Source: an uncultured Christensenellaceae bacterium (GTDB taxonomy: Bacteria > Bacillota > Clostridia > Christensenellales > Aristaeellaceae). From it: a stretch of DNA of 54,757 nt. The position numbers and the translations under genes were made by a program. Under the pieces are notes generated by a model that was not told the DNA's origin, ran no database searches, and saw only the letters and a list, made by a program, of their open reading frames with translations. Shown in pieces: positions 24,053-32,994 of this stretch (position 1 is its first letter; every line of letters begins with the position of its first letter). The stretch is taken from contig CAJOJQ010000043.1 of assembly GCA_905234985.1 (NCBI GenBank), positions 1-54,757 on the forward strand. The letters are read 5' to 3'.

Positions 24053-25702
24053 ATGTTCGACCGTTTCTGCCGATGGCTGCTTCTGCCCTTGTCAGCGGCT
24101 TTCGCCTGCCTGCTGCTGGCAGCGCCCGCCGCCCTGGCGGCCAAAACGCCGTCCGTGGCCTTTCAGCTGGACGGCCATACGGAAACGATCGCGCTGATCC
24201 AATCCATCAATCTGTGGACGCTGATGCTTCCCTCTTCCGTAAACCCGGGGGACCTGACGGGCGTCAACGGCCTGGAGCTTCCCGATCTTTCAGACGTTCC
24301 CACGGATCAGGAAAGCAGCGTCCGCGTGACCATCAACGGGAAAAAGGCAAGGCTGCGGATCCTGCCCTCCCAGAACGCCGGTTCCGTGTTCATTGATCTG
24401 GACCGCATGAGCCTCAGCCAGTTCGGCAGCAGCAAAAAGCGTAAGGATACGGGCAGCTGCCGAGTGTTCGACGCGGAGGGGCATTTCAGCGCGGAAGGGC
24501 GGCTGGCCAGCTTCTCCCTCCACGGGAACTCCACCCTGATCGCCAAAAAGAAATCCTTCAATCTGAAATTTGAAAAGAAGCAGGCCCTGCTGGGGATGGA
24601 AGCGGACCGCTCCTGGGCCTTGATCTCCAACGCCCACGACAGCAGCTTTACCCGCAATTATACGGCCATGACCCTGGCGGAGCTGCTGCATATGCCTTTC
24701 GTGCCCGAGCAAAAGCCGGTGGACGTGTATCTGAACGGCCAATACTTGGGCGCTTACCTCCTGAGCGAAAAGGTGCAGATCGGCAAGGGCCGGGTGGAGA
24801 TCCGCGATCTTGCCAAGGAAACGGAGGAAATGAACGATCACCCGCTGACGGAATACCGCCAGTTAGGTTCCAAAAAGCCCGTGAAGGGCCAGGGAAAATA
24901 TTACGACATTCCCACCGATCCGGAGGATATCACGGGCGGCTACCTGATGGAGCTGGGCCTGGAGGACCGTTACCCCCAGATGACCAGCGCTTATGTGACC
25001 CAGCGGGGCCAGATCATCTCGTTCCGCTCGCCCAAATACCTGTCCCAGGCCCAGTACGAATACATTTCCGGCCTGCTGCAGAGCATGGAAAACGCCATGT
25101 TCAGCGAGGACGGCACAGACCCCGACAGCGGCAAACGCTTTGAGGAGCTGGTGGATTTGGACAGCGCCGCCCTCAAATACATGTTTGAAGAGCTGGTATG
25201 CAATTTTGACGCCAACAAAACCAGCCAGTTTTTCTGGAAGGACGCCGACAGCAAAGACCCCCTGATCCATTTCGGCCCGCCCTGGGACTACGATTTGAGC
25301 CTGGCCAACCGGGCGGGCGAGGACGGAAAGGAATTCATTACCGCCGACGCGCTGGCCGTGGGCGTACAGGTGCGCATGAAGCTGCCGGTGTACTACCGCC
25401 AGGTCTACCAGCTGCAAGTGGTGCGGGACCGGCTTCCCTCCCTCTTTCAGGAGGCCGGGGTGCGCGAAGCGGTGGAACAGCTAACCCAGGGCGGCGAAAA
25501 ATCCATTTCCGCGTGGACGGAGAACTTAGGCCTGTCCATTGAAAAGAACTACATCATCAACCCCACCCGCTTCTTCGCGGCCTATACCCACGCTTTCGGT
25601 ACCGATTTCCGCAGGCACGCCCAGTCCATCTCCGATTTCCTGTACAAGCGCATGGAATACCTGGAAACGCTGTACCAGGGATTCCAAAATACTGATCCAT
25701 GA
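24053..25702 (+). CDS. Secreted CotH-kinase protein
   Basis: 549 residues. Signal peptide (ending PAALAA) and a CotH kinase domain from about 130 to 500: FSLHGNSTLIAKKKSFNLKF, WALISNAHDSSFTRNYTA, VDVYLNGQYLGAYLLSEKVQ, and the metal-binding-type PPWDYDLSLANR near 410. It lacks the lamin-tail and sandwich domains of the divergent CotH protein. The stop overlaps the ATG (25699) that opens the next reading frame. With the NAGPA gene after it, it mirrors the operon on the other strand. Confidence 0.88.
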   Translation: MFDRFCRWLLLPLSAAFACLLLAAPAALAAKTPSVAFQLDGHTETIALIQSINLWTLMLPSSVNPGDLTGVNGLELPDLSDVPTDQESSVRVTINGKKARLRILPSQNAGSVFIDLDRMSLSQFGSSKKRKDTGSCRVFDAEGHFSAEGRLASFSLHGNSTLIAKKKSFNLKFEKKQALLGMEADRSWALISNAHDSSFTRNYTAMTLAELLHMPFVPEQKPVDVYLNGQYLGAYLLSEKVQIGKGRVEIRDLAKETEEMNDHPLTEYRQLGSKKPVKGQGKYYDIPTDPEDITGGYLMELGLEDRYPQMTSAYVTQRGQIISFRSPKYLSQAQYEYISGLLQSMENAMFSEDGTDPDSGKRFEELVDLDSAALKYMFEELVCNFDANKTSQFFWKDADSKDPLIHFGPPWDYDLSLANRAGEDGKEFITADALAVGVQVRMKLPVYYRQVYQLQVVRDRLPSLFQEAGVREAVEQLTQGGEKSISAWTENLGLSIEKNYIINPTRFFAAYTHAFGTDFRRHAQSISDFLYKRMEYLETLYQGFQNTDP

Positions 25703-25713
25703 AAGGCGACCCT

Positions 25714-26961
25714 ATGCGTCACATAAAATTTCTGCTTCTGTTCCTGATCCTTGCGCTTCTGCTAGCTGCGCTGCCCGCGCGGGCGGAAACCGTGGGCGCG
25801 CAGTACCGCGAGCTGAAGACCGGCATGAAGGGGTACGACGTTTATCTGCTGCGGATCCGGCTGTACCAGTTAGGCTATCTGCCCTCCGACCGCGGCACGG
25901 AGGAGTATACCGCCAAATTGGCCAATACGGTCAAGCTGGTGCAGGAAGCCAACAGGCTGGAACCCACCGGCATTGCTACGCCCGCCTTCCAGGCGCTGCT
26001 CTATTCGGAAGACTGCGTGCCCGCGGCGTCCGTACCGCCGGCGGCGACCTCCAAGCCCACGTCCCCGGCAAGCCTCCAATCTCCCACCGCTCAGCCAGAG
26101 CTGCCGGAGCTTGACGATGAAGGCTTCCTGGAGCGGGGCAGCACGGAGGAGTTCATCTACGAAAACGAAGAGGACGGCCTGTGGTACTACATTTCCTCCA
26201 CCCTGTACGTGGAAATCAGGCGCTTTATCCAGACCAAACCCAATTTGAAATGGTACGAAACGACGGTCAACCTGCGCGATATCCTGCCCACGTCCTATTC
26301 AAGCACCTACACGAAGCTGACGAGCGATAGCTTCACTTTGCCCGACCGCATTGCCGCCGACAACCACGTCGTGCTGGCGATTTCCGACGACAGCTACACC
26401 CTGCGCACCTTCGGCGGCGACCGCAGCGGCATCGTGATCCGCAACGGCACGGTGATCACCAACTCGCCCTACAATACCTTTAAGGGACCCAATTTCCCCA
26501 ATATGGACGTGATGGCCTTCCTGCCGGACGGGTCCATGGCGCTGTTTGAGAACGGGGAAACCACGCCGGAATACCTGCTTTCCCTGGGCGCGAAGGACGT
26601 GTATTCCTTCGGCCCCATTCTGCTCAAGGACGGTCGGGAATCCCTGCAGGTCCGATACGGCTACACGTATTCTTCGTACAAGCATCCCCGCTGCGCCATT
26701 GGCATGCGCTCCCCCAACCATTATATCGTCCTGACCGTGGCGGGCCGCAACAGCTTTACCGACGGCGTCAGGCTGCCGTGGCTGGCGGATAAAATGCGCG
26801 AGTTAGGCGCGCGGAACGCCTTCAACCTGGACGGCGGCAGATCCACTTACCTGGTTTTCATGGGCAAGATCCTGAATATGTCCGAAAAAAACGCCCTGCG
26901 AAAAATCACCACCATCATCGGCTTCGGCACCTCCGATCGGGTGGAATACCGCGGAGAATAA
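25714..26961 (+). CDS. PG-binding plus phosphodiester glycosidase (NAGPA) protein
   Basis: 415 residues. Signal peptide (RHIKFLLLFLILALLLAALPARA); peptidoglycan-binding_1 domain at about 30-85 (LKTGMKGYDVYLLRIRLYQLGYLPSD); Pro/Ala/Ser linker near 105-130; NAGPA domain to the end with AFNLDGGRSTYLVF near 370 and YSFGPILLKDG near 295. The start could also be the ATG at 25699, which overlaps the CotH stop; 25714 was preferred since AAAGGCGA precedes it and the signal peptide starts there. Same domain order as 20622-21806. Confidence 0.87.
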   Translation: MRHIKFLLLFLILALLLAALPARAETVGAQYRELKTGMKGYDVYLLRIRLYQLGYLPSDRGTEEYTAKLANTVKLVQEANRLEPTGIATPAFQALLYSEDCVPAASVPPAATSKPTSPASLQSPTAQPELPELDDEGFLERGSTEEFIYENEEDGLWYYISSTLYVEIRRFIQTKPNLKWYETTVNLRDILPTSYSSTYTKLTSDSFTLPDRIAADNHVVLAISDDSYTLRTFGGDRSGIVIRNGTVITNSPYNTFKGPNFPNMDVMAFLPDGSMALFENGETTPEYLLSLGAKDVYSFGPILLKDGRESLQVRYGYTYSSYKHPRCAIGMRSPNHYIVLTVAGRNSFTDGVRLPWLADKMRELGARNAFNLDGGRSTYLVFMGKILNMSEKNALRKITTIIGFGTSDRVEYRGE

Positions 26962-26983
26962 ACCCTTCGATTTTTTCACCGCC

Positions 26984-27012
26984 TTGAAACAGAAACCAAA
27001 CCATGGTAAAAT
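26984..27012 (+). promoter_or_regulatory. Promoter of the capA-like gene
   Basis: TTGAAA (26984-26989), 17-nt spacer, TAAAAT (27007-27012). Confidence 0.65.
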
Positions 27013-27067
27013 ACAGGCATAGAAACGCCGTTCCCGCTCAAATCGGCTGCAAATGGAGGTTTTTCCC

Positions 27068-28174
27068 GTGAAAAAGCGAATCAGTTTCATCCTCGCCGTC
27101 CTGCTCCTGCTTCCTCTCCTGACCGCCCATGCTGAAGATGTTCCTACCGGAGAGAATATCCGGAAGGTGACGATCACCTGCACCGGGGACACGCTGATCG
27201 GGTGCAACGAAATCGTGCGCAAGAAAGGCGCGGGTTCCTATTCCTACGATACGTATATTGAAAAGTACGGCTACGCCTATCCCCTCGCCGGGCTGTACGA
27301 GCTGTTCAGCCAGGACGATATCACCTTCGTAAACCTGGAAAACGTGCTGGCGGACAGCATCAAAAGCGGGCTTTCCAAATCCCGCCTGGTGTTCCGGGGA
27401 CCCAGCGATTACGCCAAAATCCTGACCGCGGGCAGCGTGGAGGTGGCCACCCTGGCCAACAACCACTCGGATAACTACGGCACGGAGGGCATCGAAAAAA
27501 CCGCGGCTGCCCTGGAGGCCGAGGGCATCGGCTACTGCGGCACCACCTTCGGCCTGAACGCCTACCATATCCAGGAGGTCGGGGACATCAAGGTGGGCTT
27601 CGTGGGCGTGTATCCCCGCTATAACTCCCAAAGCCGCAACAAGAACCAGGCGCAGCTGAAAGCCTGCTTCGACGCCTGCAAGGAAGCGGGCTGCCAGGTG
27701 ATCGTGGCGTCCATGCACTGCGGCGGCGAGTACCAGAAAAAGCACGCCGATTTGCAGGAAAAATATGAAAAGCTCTGCAAATCCATGGGCGCGAATCTGG
27801 TCATCGGCAACCATCCCCACGTGCCCCAGGGCATCCACGTGGCGGACGGCGTTACCTGCCTGTACTCCATCGGCAATTTCACCTTCGGCGGCAATACAGG
27901 GGTGGACGAAAAGCTGTCCGTCATCCAGGGCTATGTGGCGCAGTTCGACCTGTATTTTGAAGGCGAAACCTACCTGGGCCACCAGCTGACCATCTGGCCC
28001 ATCCATATCAGCGGCACGTCCCCGGAAAACAATTACCAGCCGGTGCTTGTATCCGGCACGGAGGCCGAAAAGGTGATGAAGCTGATCCAGAACGACTGCG
28101 ACAAACTGAAACTGAATCCTTACGTGGACGGCCAGGGCGCGGTGCAGGATTTTGTGCCGTGGAAAGACAGGTAG
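27068..28174 (+). CDS. Secreted CapA-family protein
   Basis: 368 residues. Signal peptide (KKRISFILAVLLLLPLLTAHA), then a calcineurin-like PGA_cap domain: TITCTGDTLIGC near 38, VNLENVL near 95, TLANNHSDNYGTEG near 135, VASMHCGGEY near 215 and VIGNHPHVPQGI near 245, then LYSIGNFTFGG. These hold the metal ligands of the phosphatase fold. CapA/PgsA proteins assist poly-gamma-glutamate capsule formation; no capB or capC gene is nearby, so the substrate is open. GTG 27068 follows GGAGG by 8 nt; the upstream ATG at 27053 overlaps that site. Confidence 0.88.
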   Translation: MKKRISFILAVLLLLPLLTAHAEDVPTGENIRKVTITCTGDTLIGCNEIVRKKGAGSYSYDTYIEKYGYAYPLAGLYELFSQDDITFVNLENVLADSIKSGLSKSRLVFRGPSDYAKILTAGSVEVATLANNHSDNYGTEGIEKTAAALEAEGIGYCGTTFGLNAYHIQEVGDIKVGFVGVYPRYNSQSRNKNQAQLKACFDACKEAGCQVIVASMHCGGEYQKKHADLQEKYEKLCKSMGANLVIGNHPHVPQGIHVADGVTCLYSIGNFTFGGNTGVDEKLSVIQGYVAQFDLYFEGETYLGHQLTIWPIHISGTSPENNYQPVLVSGTEAEKVMKLIQNDCDKLKLNPYVDGQGAVQDFVPWKDR

Positions 28175-28274
28175 GTGGTAGAAAGTAGGAGGTAGGAGGT
28201 TTATATGGTGCTTTCATTTTTCATACAGTCATTTATTCATCTATAAAAACCTCCTACTTCCTACCTCCTACTTC
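28171..28274. repeat. Inverted repeat with 7-bp tandem arms, copy H1b
   Basis: Left arm 28171-28202 (GTAGGTG, GTAGAAA, GTAGGAG, GTAGGAG units) begins inside the last codon region of the capA-like gene. Right arm 28246-28274 is the inverse. The spacer is 43 nt and ends CTATAAAA. Same heptamer family as 12505-12623. Confidence 0.85.
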
Positions 28275-28293
28275 GTAAAGAAAGGAAGATTTT

Positions 28294-29472
28294 ATGAAAC
28301 GTATTGCTGTTTTATTGGCGTTCGTGCTGCTGGCCGCGCTGCTGCCTCTGGGGGCGGTTGCCGAGGATTATCCCTTCCTGCTCACAGCGGGCGGCTCCTT
28401 CGCCTATTCCCGGGACGACCAGGGCAACCTGCTGGTATACGGCGACAATCAGTTCGGCCAGCTGGGCAAGGGCAGCAGGGCGCAAACCAAAAAGCCCGCC
28501 GTTTTCAAGAGCAAAAACAGCGAGATCGACCCGGCGCATATCCGGGAAATTTACGCGGGCTGCGATTATTCCTTTTTCCTGATGGACGACGGCAGCATCT
28601 ACGGCGTGGGGAACAATTCATACAATCCCCTGCTGCTGGGCGCAAAGTACGGCATGTCCGCCACCCACGTTCGCATCCCCCTGGAGGATGCCACCGTGAC
28701 CAAGATGGCCTGCGGCTTCGGCCACGTGCTGGCGCTGAACGAGGCGGGCGAGGTGTGGGCCTGGGGCCGCAACGGCGACGGCCAGGTGGGCTGCGGCAGC
28801 ACCAAAAAGATCAACGAGCCGCAAAAGCTGTCTTTGACCGGCGTCGTGGATATTGCCGCGGGCGGCAAGTTTTCCATCGCCCTGGACAAGGACGGGGTGC
28901 TGTGGGGCTGGGGCAAAAACGAATCCCACCAGATCTCCAACGGAAACGAAAAGTACTTCACCACCCCCGTGCCCATTGATATCGGGGACATTCAGCCCGC
29001 CTTCATCGACGCGGGGGGCGAAACCATCAGCGTGGTGGACACGGAGGGCAGGCTTTGGATGTGGGGCCGCAACGACGTGCAGCAGATCGGCTTCGATACC
29101 AAGGAACAGCCGGTGCTGGAACCCCGCCTGGTGGAAGAATTGCCCGCGCCGGTGGTATTCATCGACAGCTACAATTCCCAAACCTTCGTGATCCTGTCCG
29201 ACGGCTCCCTCTGGGGCTGGGGCAACAACCGTTCCGGCCAGCTGGGCTTAGGCAAAAAAACCGTCGGCTCCCCGGTGAGCATGATTTGGCCCTCCGATGT
29301 GATCTACGTCACCAGCTTCGACGTGTCCATGAACTGCGTGCTAAAGGACGGCACCGTACTGGCCTGCGGCAGCAATAAATTCGGCCAGTTCGGCAACGGC
29401 AAGGTCAACGATTTTCACATGCCGCAGATTCAGGCAAACGGCATGGATCTGATCTCGAAAGACCAAAAATAA
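28294..29472 (+). CDS. Secreted seven-repeat RCC1 beta-propeller protein
   Basis: 392 residues. Signal peptide (KRIAVLLAFVLLAALLPLGAVA), then seven RCC1 repeats recognisable by G-x-W-x-W-G-x-N-x-x-G-Q-x-G: GNLLVYGDNQFGQLG, GEVWAWGRNGDGQVG, GVLWGWGKNE, GRLWMWGRND, GSLWGWGNNRSGQLG, GTVLACGSNKFGQFG and one degenerate (GSIYGVGNNS). Seven blades would close a full propeller, so the protein seems complete. Likely a surface binding protein; ligand unknown. It is followed by two LRR genes in the same direction with 18 nt and 22 nt gaps, suggesting one operon. Confidence 0.88.
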   Translation: MKRIAVLLAFVLLAALLPLGAVAEDYPFLLTAGGSFAYSRDDQGNLLVYGDNQFGQLGKGSRAQTKKPAVFKSKNSEIDPAHIREIYAGCDYSFFLMDDGSIYGVGNNSYNPLLLGAKYGMSATHVRIPLEDATVTKMACGFGHVLALNEAGEVWAWGRNGDGQVGCGSTKKINEPQKLSLTGVVDIAAGGKFSIALDKDGVLWGWGKNESHQISNGNEKYFTTPVPIDIGDIQPAFIDAGGETISVVDTEGRLWMWGRNDVQQIGFDTKEQPVLEPRLVEELPAPVVFIDSYNSQTFVILSDGSLWGWGNNRSGQLGLGKKTVGSPVSMIWPSDVIYVTSFDVSMNCVLKDGTVLACGSNKFGQFGNGKVNDFHMPQIQANGMDLISKDQK

Positions 29473-29490
29473 TAAAGGAGGATGCGTACC

Positions 29491-30960
29491 ATGATGAAAA
29501 AAATCTTCGCGCTTTTCCTTGCTCTCATCACCCTCCTGTCGCTGTGCGGCACGGCGCTGGCGGACGGGGAGCGCACCAGCGGCCTGTACACCTACGAGTT
29601 CAAGGGCAACGGCACCGTGACCATCACCGGCTTTGATTGGGCGAACAACAAGGACAACATCTATATTCCCGCCCTGATCGACGGCTATCCGGTCACCGCC
29701 ATCGGCGAAAAGGCTTTCGCCCTGCCGGAGGATTCCGGCATTACCGGGGATTACGTGCTCACCCTGTCCAGCGGCATCACCTCCATCGGCGATTTCGCGT
29801 TCCAGAACGCCCCGGTGAGCACCATCAACATCCCAGACACCGCCACCTTCATCGGCAAAGGCGCCTTCCTGATGAACCCCAATAGCGGCTTCATCCATTT
29901 CAACGTGGCCCCCAAGCATTCCACCTTCGCCACCATCAGCGGCGTGCTGTTCAATAAGCTCAAGCGGGAGCTCATCGCCTTCCCCGTAACGGATTACGCC
30001 AAGGCCACCTCGGCGGAGGATTACCGCCTGTACGAGGTGCCCACGGGCATTCAGTCCATCGGGGCCTACGCCTTTTACGGAAGAAAAGGGGGGTATCGGA
30101 ACGCAATACTTCTCGATCGTACAGTATCAGACCGCGGCAATGTAGTCCTTCCTGAAACAGTGGTTTCCATTGGCGAATACGCTTTTGCCAATTGTGAAAA
30201 GCTGAATGTTGTTCTGAGCAGCTCCATCGAAACGTTGGGTGAAGGAGCGTTCCTTCATCAACGCAGCGGTACAAATGTCCTGGAGATTTTTGACTTCAAC
30301 AACCTGGCCAGGCTGCAAAGCATTCCAGCCTATTGCTTCTCTGGCGTGCAATTGTTTGGGGAAACGGGAGATAACCAATACATTTCTATTCCGGCGGAAG
30401 CTTCGGAGATTCAGGACTATGCCTTTTATCAAATGTATAACGCCGGCTGGACTTGTGAAGAAATCCGAATTGAAGGAAACACTGCTCGTATTGGCAAGCA
30501 CGCTTTTGAAGAATCAACCAACGGTATCAAACGTGTAATCATTTCGGGGAAAGTAAAAGAAATCGACGAGTATGCTTTCGCCAATAACTACTATTTGGAA
30601 ACCGTGACCATCGGCGGCTTTACGGAAACCATCGGCAGCCACGCCTTTTATCGTTCTTCCACGCTGCAGGAAGTGACGCTGAGCGAGGGTCTCAAGCGCA
30701 TCGGAGAAAACGCCTTTGCCGAGTGCCCCAAGCTGCTCTCCGTGGCCATTCCCCAGTCCGTTTCCTCCATCGCCCGGAACGCCTTTGACCGGCAGGTGAC
30801 CACCCTGACGGTGTACCAGGGCTCCTACGCCGAGCAGTACGCCATCGAAAACGGCCTGCAATACAAATACTATCAGAGCGAGGACGACCTTTCCTGGCTG
30901 CTGGGCGGCACGGAGGACAGCCAGACCGAAGAAAGCACCGACTGGCTGAACGGGTTCTGA
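29491..30960 (+). CDS. Secreted BspA-type leucine-rich repeat protein (mosaic)
   Basis: 489 residues. Signal peptide (KKIFALFLALITLLSLCGTALA) and LRR_5 repeats of the BspA type (I-x-x-x-AFxx-x-L-x-x-V-x-L-P-x-x-V-x-x-I-G-x-x-A-F). The C-terminus ends with TVYQGSYAEQYAIENG, the usual end cap. BspA-like proteins bind host or plant surfaces. ATG 29491 is 9 nt after AAAGGAGG. About 30085-30600 has lower GC and different codon use (GTT, AAT, ATT, TTT, CGT) from both flanks, with the frame intact: a likely recombined segment. Paralogue of the next gene. Confidence 0.87.
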   Translation: MMKKIFALFLALITLLSLCGTALADGERTSGLYTYEFKGNGTVTITGFDWANNKDNIYIPALIDGYPVTAIGEKAFALPEDSGITGDYVLTLSSGITSIGDFAFQNAPVSTINIPDTATFIGKGAFLMNPNSGFIHFNVAPKHSTFATISGVLFNKLKRELIAFPVTDYAKATSAEDYRLYEVPTGIQSIGAYAFYGRKGGYRNAILLDRTVSDRGNVVLPETVVSIGEYAFANCEKLNVVLSSSIETLGEGAFLHQRSGTNVLEIFDFNNLARLQSIPAYCFSGVQLFGETGDNQYISIPAEASEIQDYAFYQMYNAGWTCEEIRIEGNTARIGKHAFEESTNGIKRVIISGKVKEIDEYAFANNYYLETVTIGGFTETIGSHAFYRSSTLQEVTLSEGLKRIGENAFAECPKLLSVAIPQSVSSIARNAFDRQVTTLTVYQGSYAEQYAIENGLQYKYYQSEDDLSWLLGGTEDSQTEESTDWLNGF

Positions 30961-30982
30961 TTGAACGAAGGAGGCTTCCCGT

Positions 30983-32533
30983 ATGAAACGCGCGCGTTTC
31001 CTGTCGCTTTTCTGCCTGATCTTTTGTTTATTGGGCGCCCATGCCCTGGCCGAGGACACGCGGCAGTATGAGCAATACACGTACACCCTCATGGGGGACG
31101 GCACCGTCATGATCGTGGATTACGATTGGACAAAAAGCAGCGGCGACGTGTATATCCCCGCCCTGCTGGACAGCTATCCCGTTTCCATTATCGGGGAGCA
31201 GGCCTTCGCCGCAGGCGAGGACGAGATACGCGAGGACGGTACATATGTACGTATGGAAAGCGTCTACGTCCACCTGCCGGAAGGGATCAGAGAGATCGAA
31301 GAAAAAGCCTTTTTCAACGCGCCGGTCAACGGGATCAATATTCCCGGCAGCGTGCGGAAAATCGGCGCGGGGGCGTTCGCGGGCTGCTGGGTTCAGCAAT
31401 TCACGCTGGACGGGAAGCACGACCTGTTCGCCTCCATCGACGGGGCGCTGTACGATAAGGCGGCAAAAACGCTCATCGCCTACCCCCAGGCGCGGCACGA
31501 CGTGATCGTCCCCGAGGGCATCGTTTCTATCGGCGATTACGCCTGCTATGGCTGCGAACTGGGCAATTTGTTCGACGGACCGGGCATTGCGGACATTCTG
31601 CCCCAATCCCTGCAATCCATCGGAAAGTACGCTTTCTCCACGGCGCGGATCATCGGCTCCGAACAAAATAAAAAATGGAAGCTCCTGCCGCCCTCCGTTC
31701 GCCTGATCGACGATTACGCTTTCTATCAGGCGTCCTACGATATGCGAAGCGAATCGCTTCCGACGCTGTTCGACCTGGTGGGGCTGGAGCGCGTTGGGGA
31801 TTACGCTTTCGCGGAAATGAGGCTGTTTTCGGTCAGCTCGTTCTATCTTGGCAATGGCACAGCCTATATCGAAGCGGAAACCATCGGCGACCACGCGTTT
31901 TACCAGTTCTGCAAATGCACCGGTTATGAGCAGATTTACCTTTCCGTCACGGCGTCCGCCATCGGCGATTACGCTTTTGCCGTCGATAATACAATCCACG
32001 ATAAAACAAATCGGTACTATATCCTGCATCTGGCCGGAGACGCGCCCGGCATGGGGCACTATTGCTTCGACGGTGTTCCCGTGGTTTCGGAAATCTATTA
32101 CAACAGCGAGGAATACCATAGGGAGGGCAAGCTGCTGACAATCCCCGGCACGCTGAAAACCGTTCCTGCCCACGCCTTTGCCCAAAGCAGCGATTGGAAC
32201 CTCTTCACCTACGTGTGCATCGAAGAATTAGTGCTGGAAAACGGTGTGGAAGCCATTCAGGAGGGGGCGTTTGAAAACAATTATCAGTTAAAATCCGTCC
32301 AACTGCCCGACACCCTGAAAACCATCGGCGCCCAAGCCTTCGCGGGATGTCCACGCCTCAAGGAAATCACCCTGCCCGCAAGCGTGGAGAGCATCGGGAA
32401 AGACGCTTTCAACCGCACCGTTACCAAGCTGAACGTGGTTTCCGGTTCCTATGCCGAACAGTGGGCGAAGGAAAACGGCTTCAATTACGCCGTGATCGGC
32501 GCCGAAGCCGACGATCTGGATTGGCTGAACTGA
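30983..32533 (+). CDS. Secreted BspA-type leucine-rich repeat protein
   Basis: 516 residues. Signal peptide (KRARFLSLFCLIFCLLGAHALA) and LRR_5 repeats (VHLPEGIREIEEKAFFNAPVN, SIGDYACYGCELG, TIGAQAFAGCPRLKEI and others). The end cap VVSGSYAEQWAKENGFNYAVIG parallels the upstream paralogue. The shared opening (YTYTLMGDGTVMIVDYDW versus YTYEFKGNGTVTITGFDW) shows tandem duplication. GGAGG precedes the ATG. Surface-binding role inferred from family. Last gene of the RCC1-LRR-LRR run. Confidence 0.88.
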   Translation: MKRARFLSLFCLIFCLLGAHALAEDTRQYEQYTYTLMGDGTVMIVDYDWTKSSGDVYIPALLDSYPVSIIGEQAFAAGEDEIREDGTYVRMESVYVHLPEGIREIEEKAFFNAPVNGINIPGSVRKIGAGAFAGCWVQQFTLDGKHDLFASIDGALYDKAAKTLIAYPQARHDVIVPEGIVSIGDYACYGCELGNLFDGPGIADILPQSLQSIGKYAFSTARIIGSEQNKKWKLLPPSVRLIDDYAFYQASYDMRSESLPTLFDLVGLERVGDYAFAEMRLFSVSSFYLGNGTAYIEAETIGDHAFYQFCKCTGYEQIYLSVTASAIGDYAFAVDNTIHDKTNRYYILHLAGDAPGMGHYCFDGVPVVSEIYYNSEEYHREGKLLTIPGTLKTVPAHAFAQSSDWNLFTYVCIEELVLENGVEAIQEGAFENNYQLKSVQLPDTLKTIGAQAFAGCPRLKEITLPASVESIGKDAFNRTVTKLNVVSGSYAEQWAKENGFNYAVIGAEADDLDWLN

Positions 32534-32548
32534 CCCCTGCAAAACTTG

Positions 32549-32579
32549 ACCGCTGCCCCACGCGGGACGGCGGTTTTTT
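32549..32579 (+). terminator. Terminator of the LRR run
   Basis: ACCGCTGCCC (32549-32558) pairs with GGGACGGCGGT, then TTTTTT. Confidence 0.7.
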
Positions 32580-32589
32580 GCGCGTTTCT

Positions 32590-32982
32590 TTATGCTTTCG
32601 CCTGCCGTTTGATGGCGGCGACGACCACCCGATCGGCGGGAAGCCAGTCCACCGCGTCCAGCTCATCCAGCCCCAGCCAGCGGGCGGATTCATGCTCCCG
32701 CAGGGTGAGGGCACCGGAGGCCAGGTTGCACCAATAGCAGCCCATGGACAGGTGAAAATCCGGGTAATCCCATTCCACCTGGGTCAGCTTTTCGCCCACG
32801 GCGATTTCGGCGTTCAGCTCCTCCCGAATCTCCCGAACGAGGGCCTGTTCCGGCGTTTCTCCCGGTTCGATCTTCCCGCCGGGAAACTCCCAGCCGTCCT
32901 TGCTTTTCCCGTACCCCCGCTGAGCGGCGAAGATGCGGCCGCCCTGCCGAATGATCGCGGCTACCACCTGAATGGTTTTCAT
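32590..32982 (-). CDS. MutT-like NUDIX hydrolase
   Basis: 130 residues. The NUDIX box is GGKIEPGETPEQALVREIREELNAEI at about 37-62 (the Gly near the end is replaced by Asn, the catalytic EE is kept). GYGKSKDGWEFPGG upstream is typical of 8-oxo-dGTP diphosphatases of the MutT type. It probably cleans oxidised nucleotides. The ribosome site GAGGGG overlaps the malic enzyme stop, 12 nt upstream, so they share a transcript. Confidence 0.9.
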   Translation of the reverse strand: MKTIQVVAAIIRQGGRIFAAQRGYGKSKDGWEFPGGKIEPGETPEQALVREIREELNAEIAVGEKLTQVEWDYPDFHLSMGCYWCNLASGALTLREHESARWLGLDELDAVDWLPADRVVVAAIKRQAKA

Positions 32983-32994
32983 GGATTCATCCCC

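Noticed and set aside
30085..30600. Frameshift or sequencing error in the LRR gene
   Set aside because: The reading frame and LRR pattern continue through the low-GC segment without stops or shifts.
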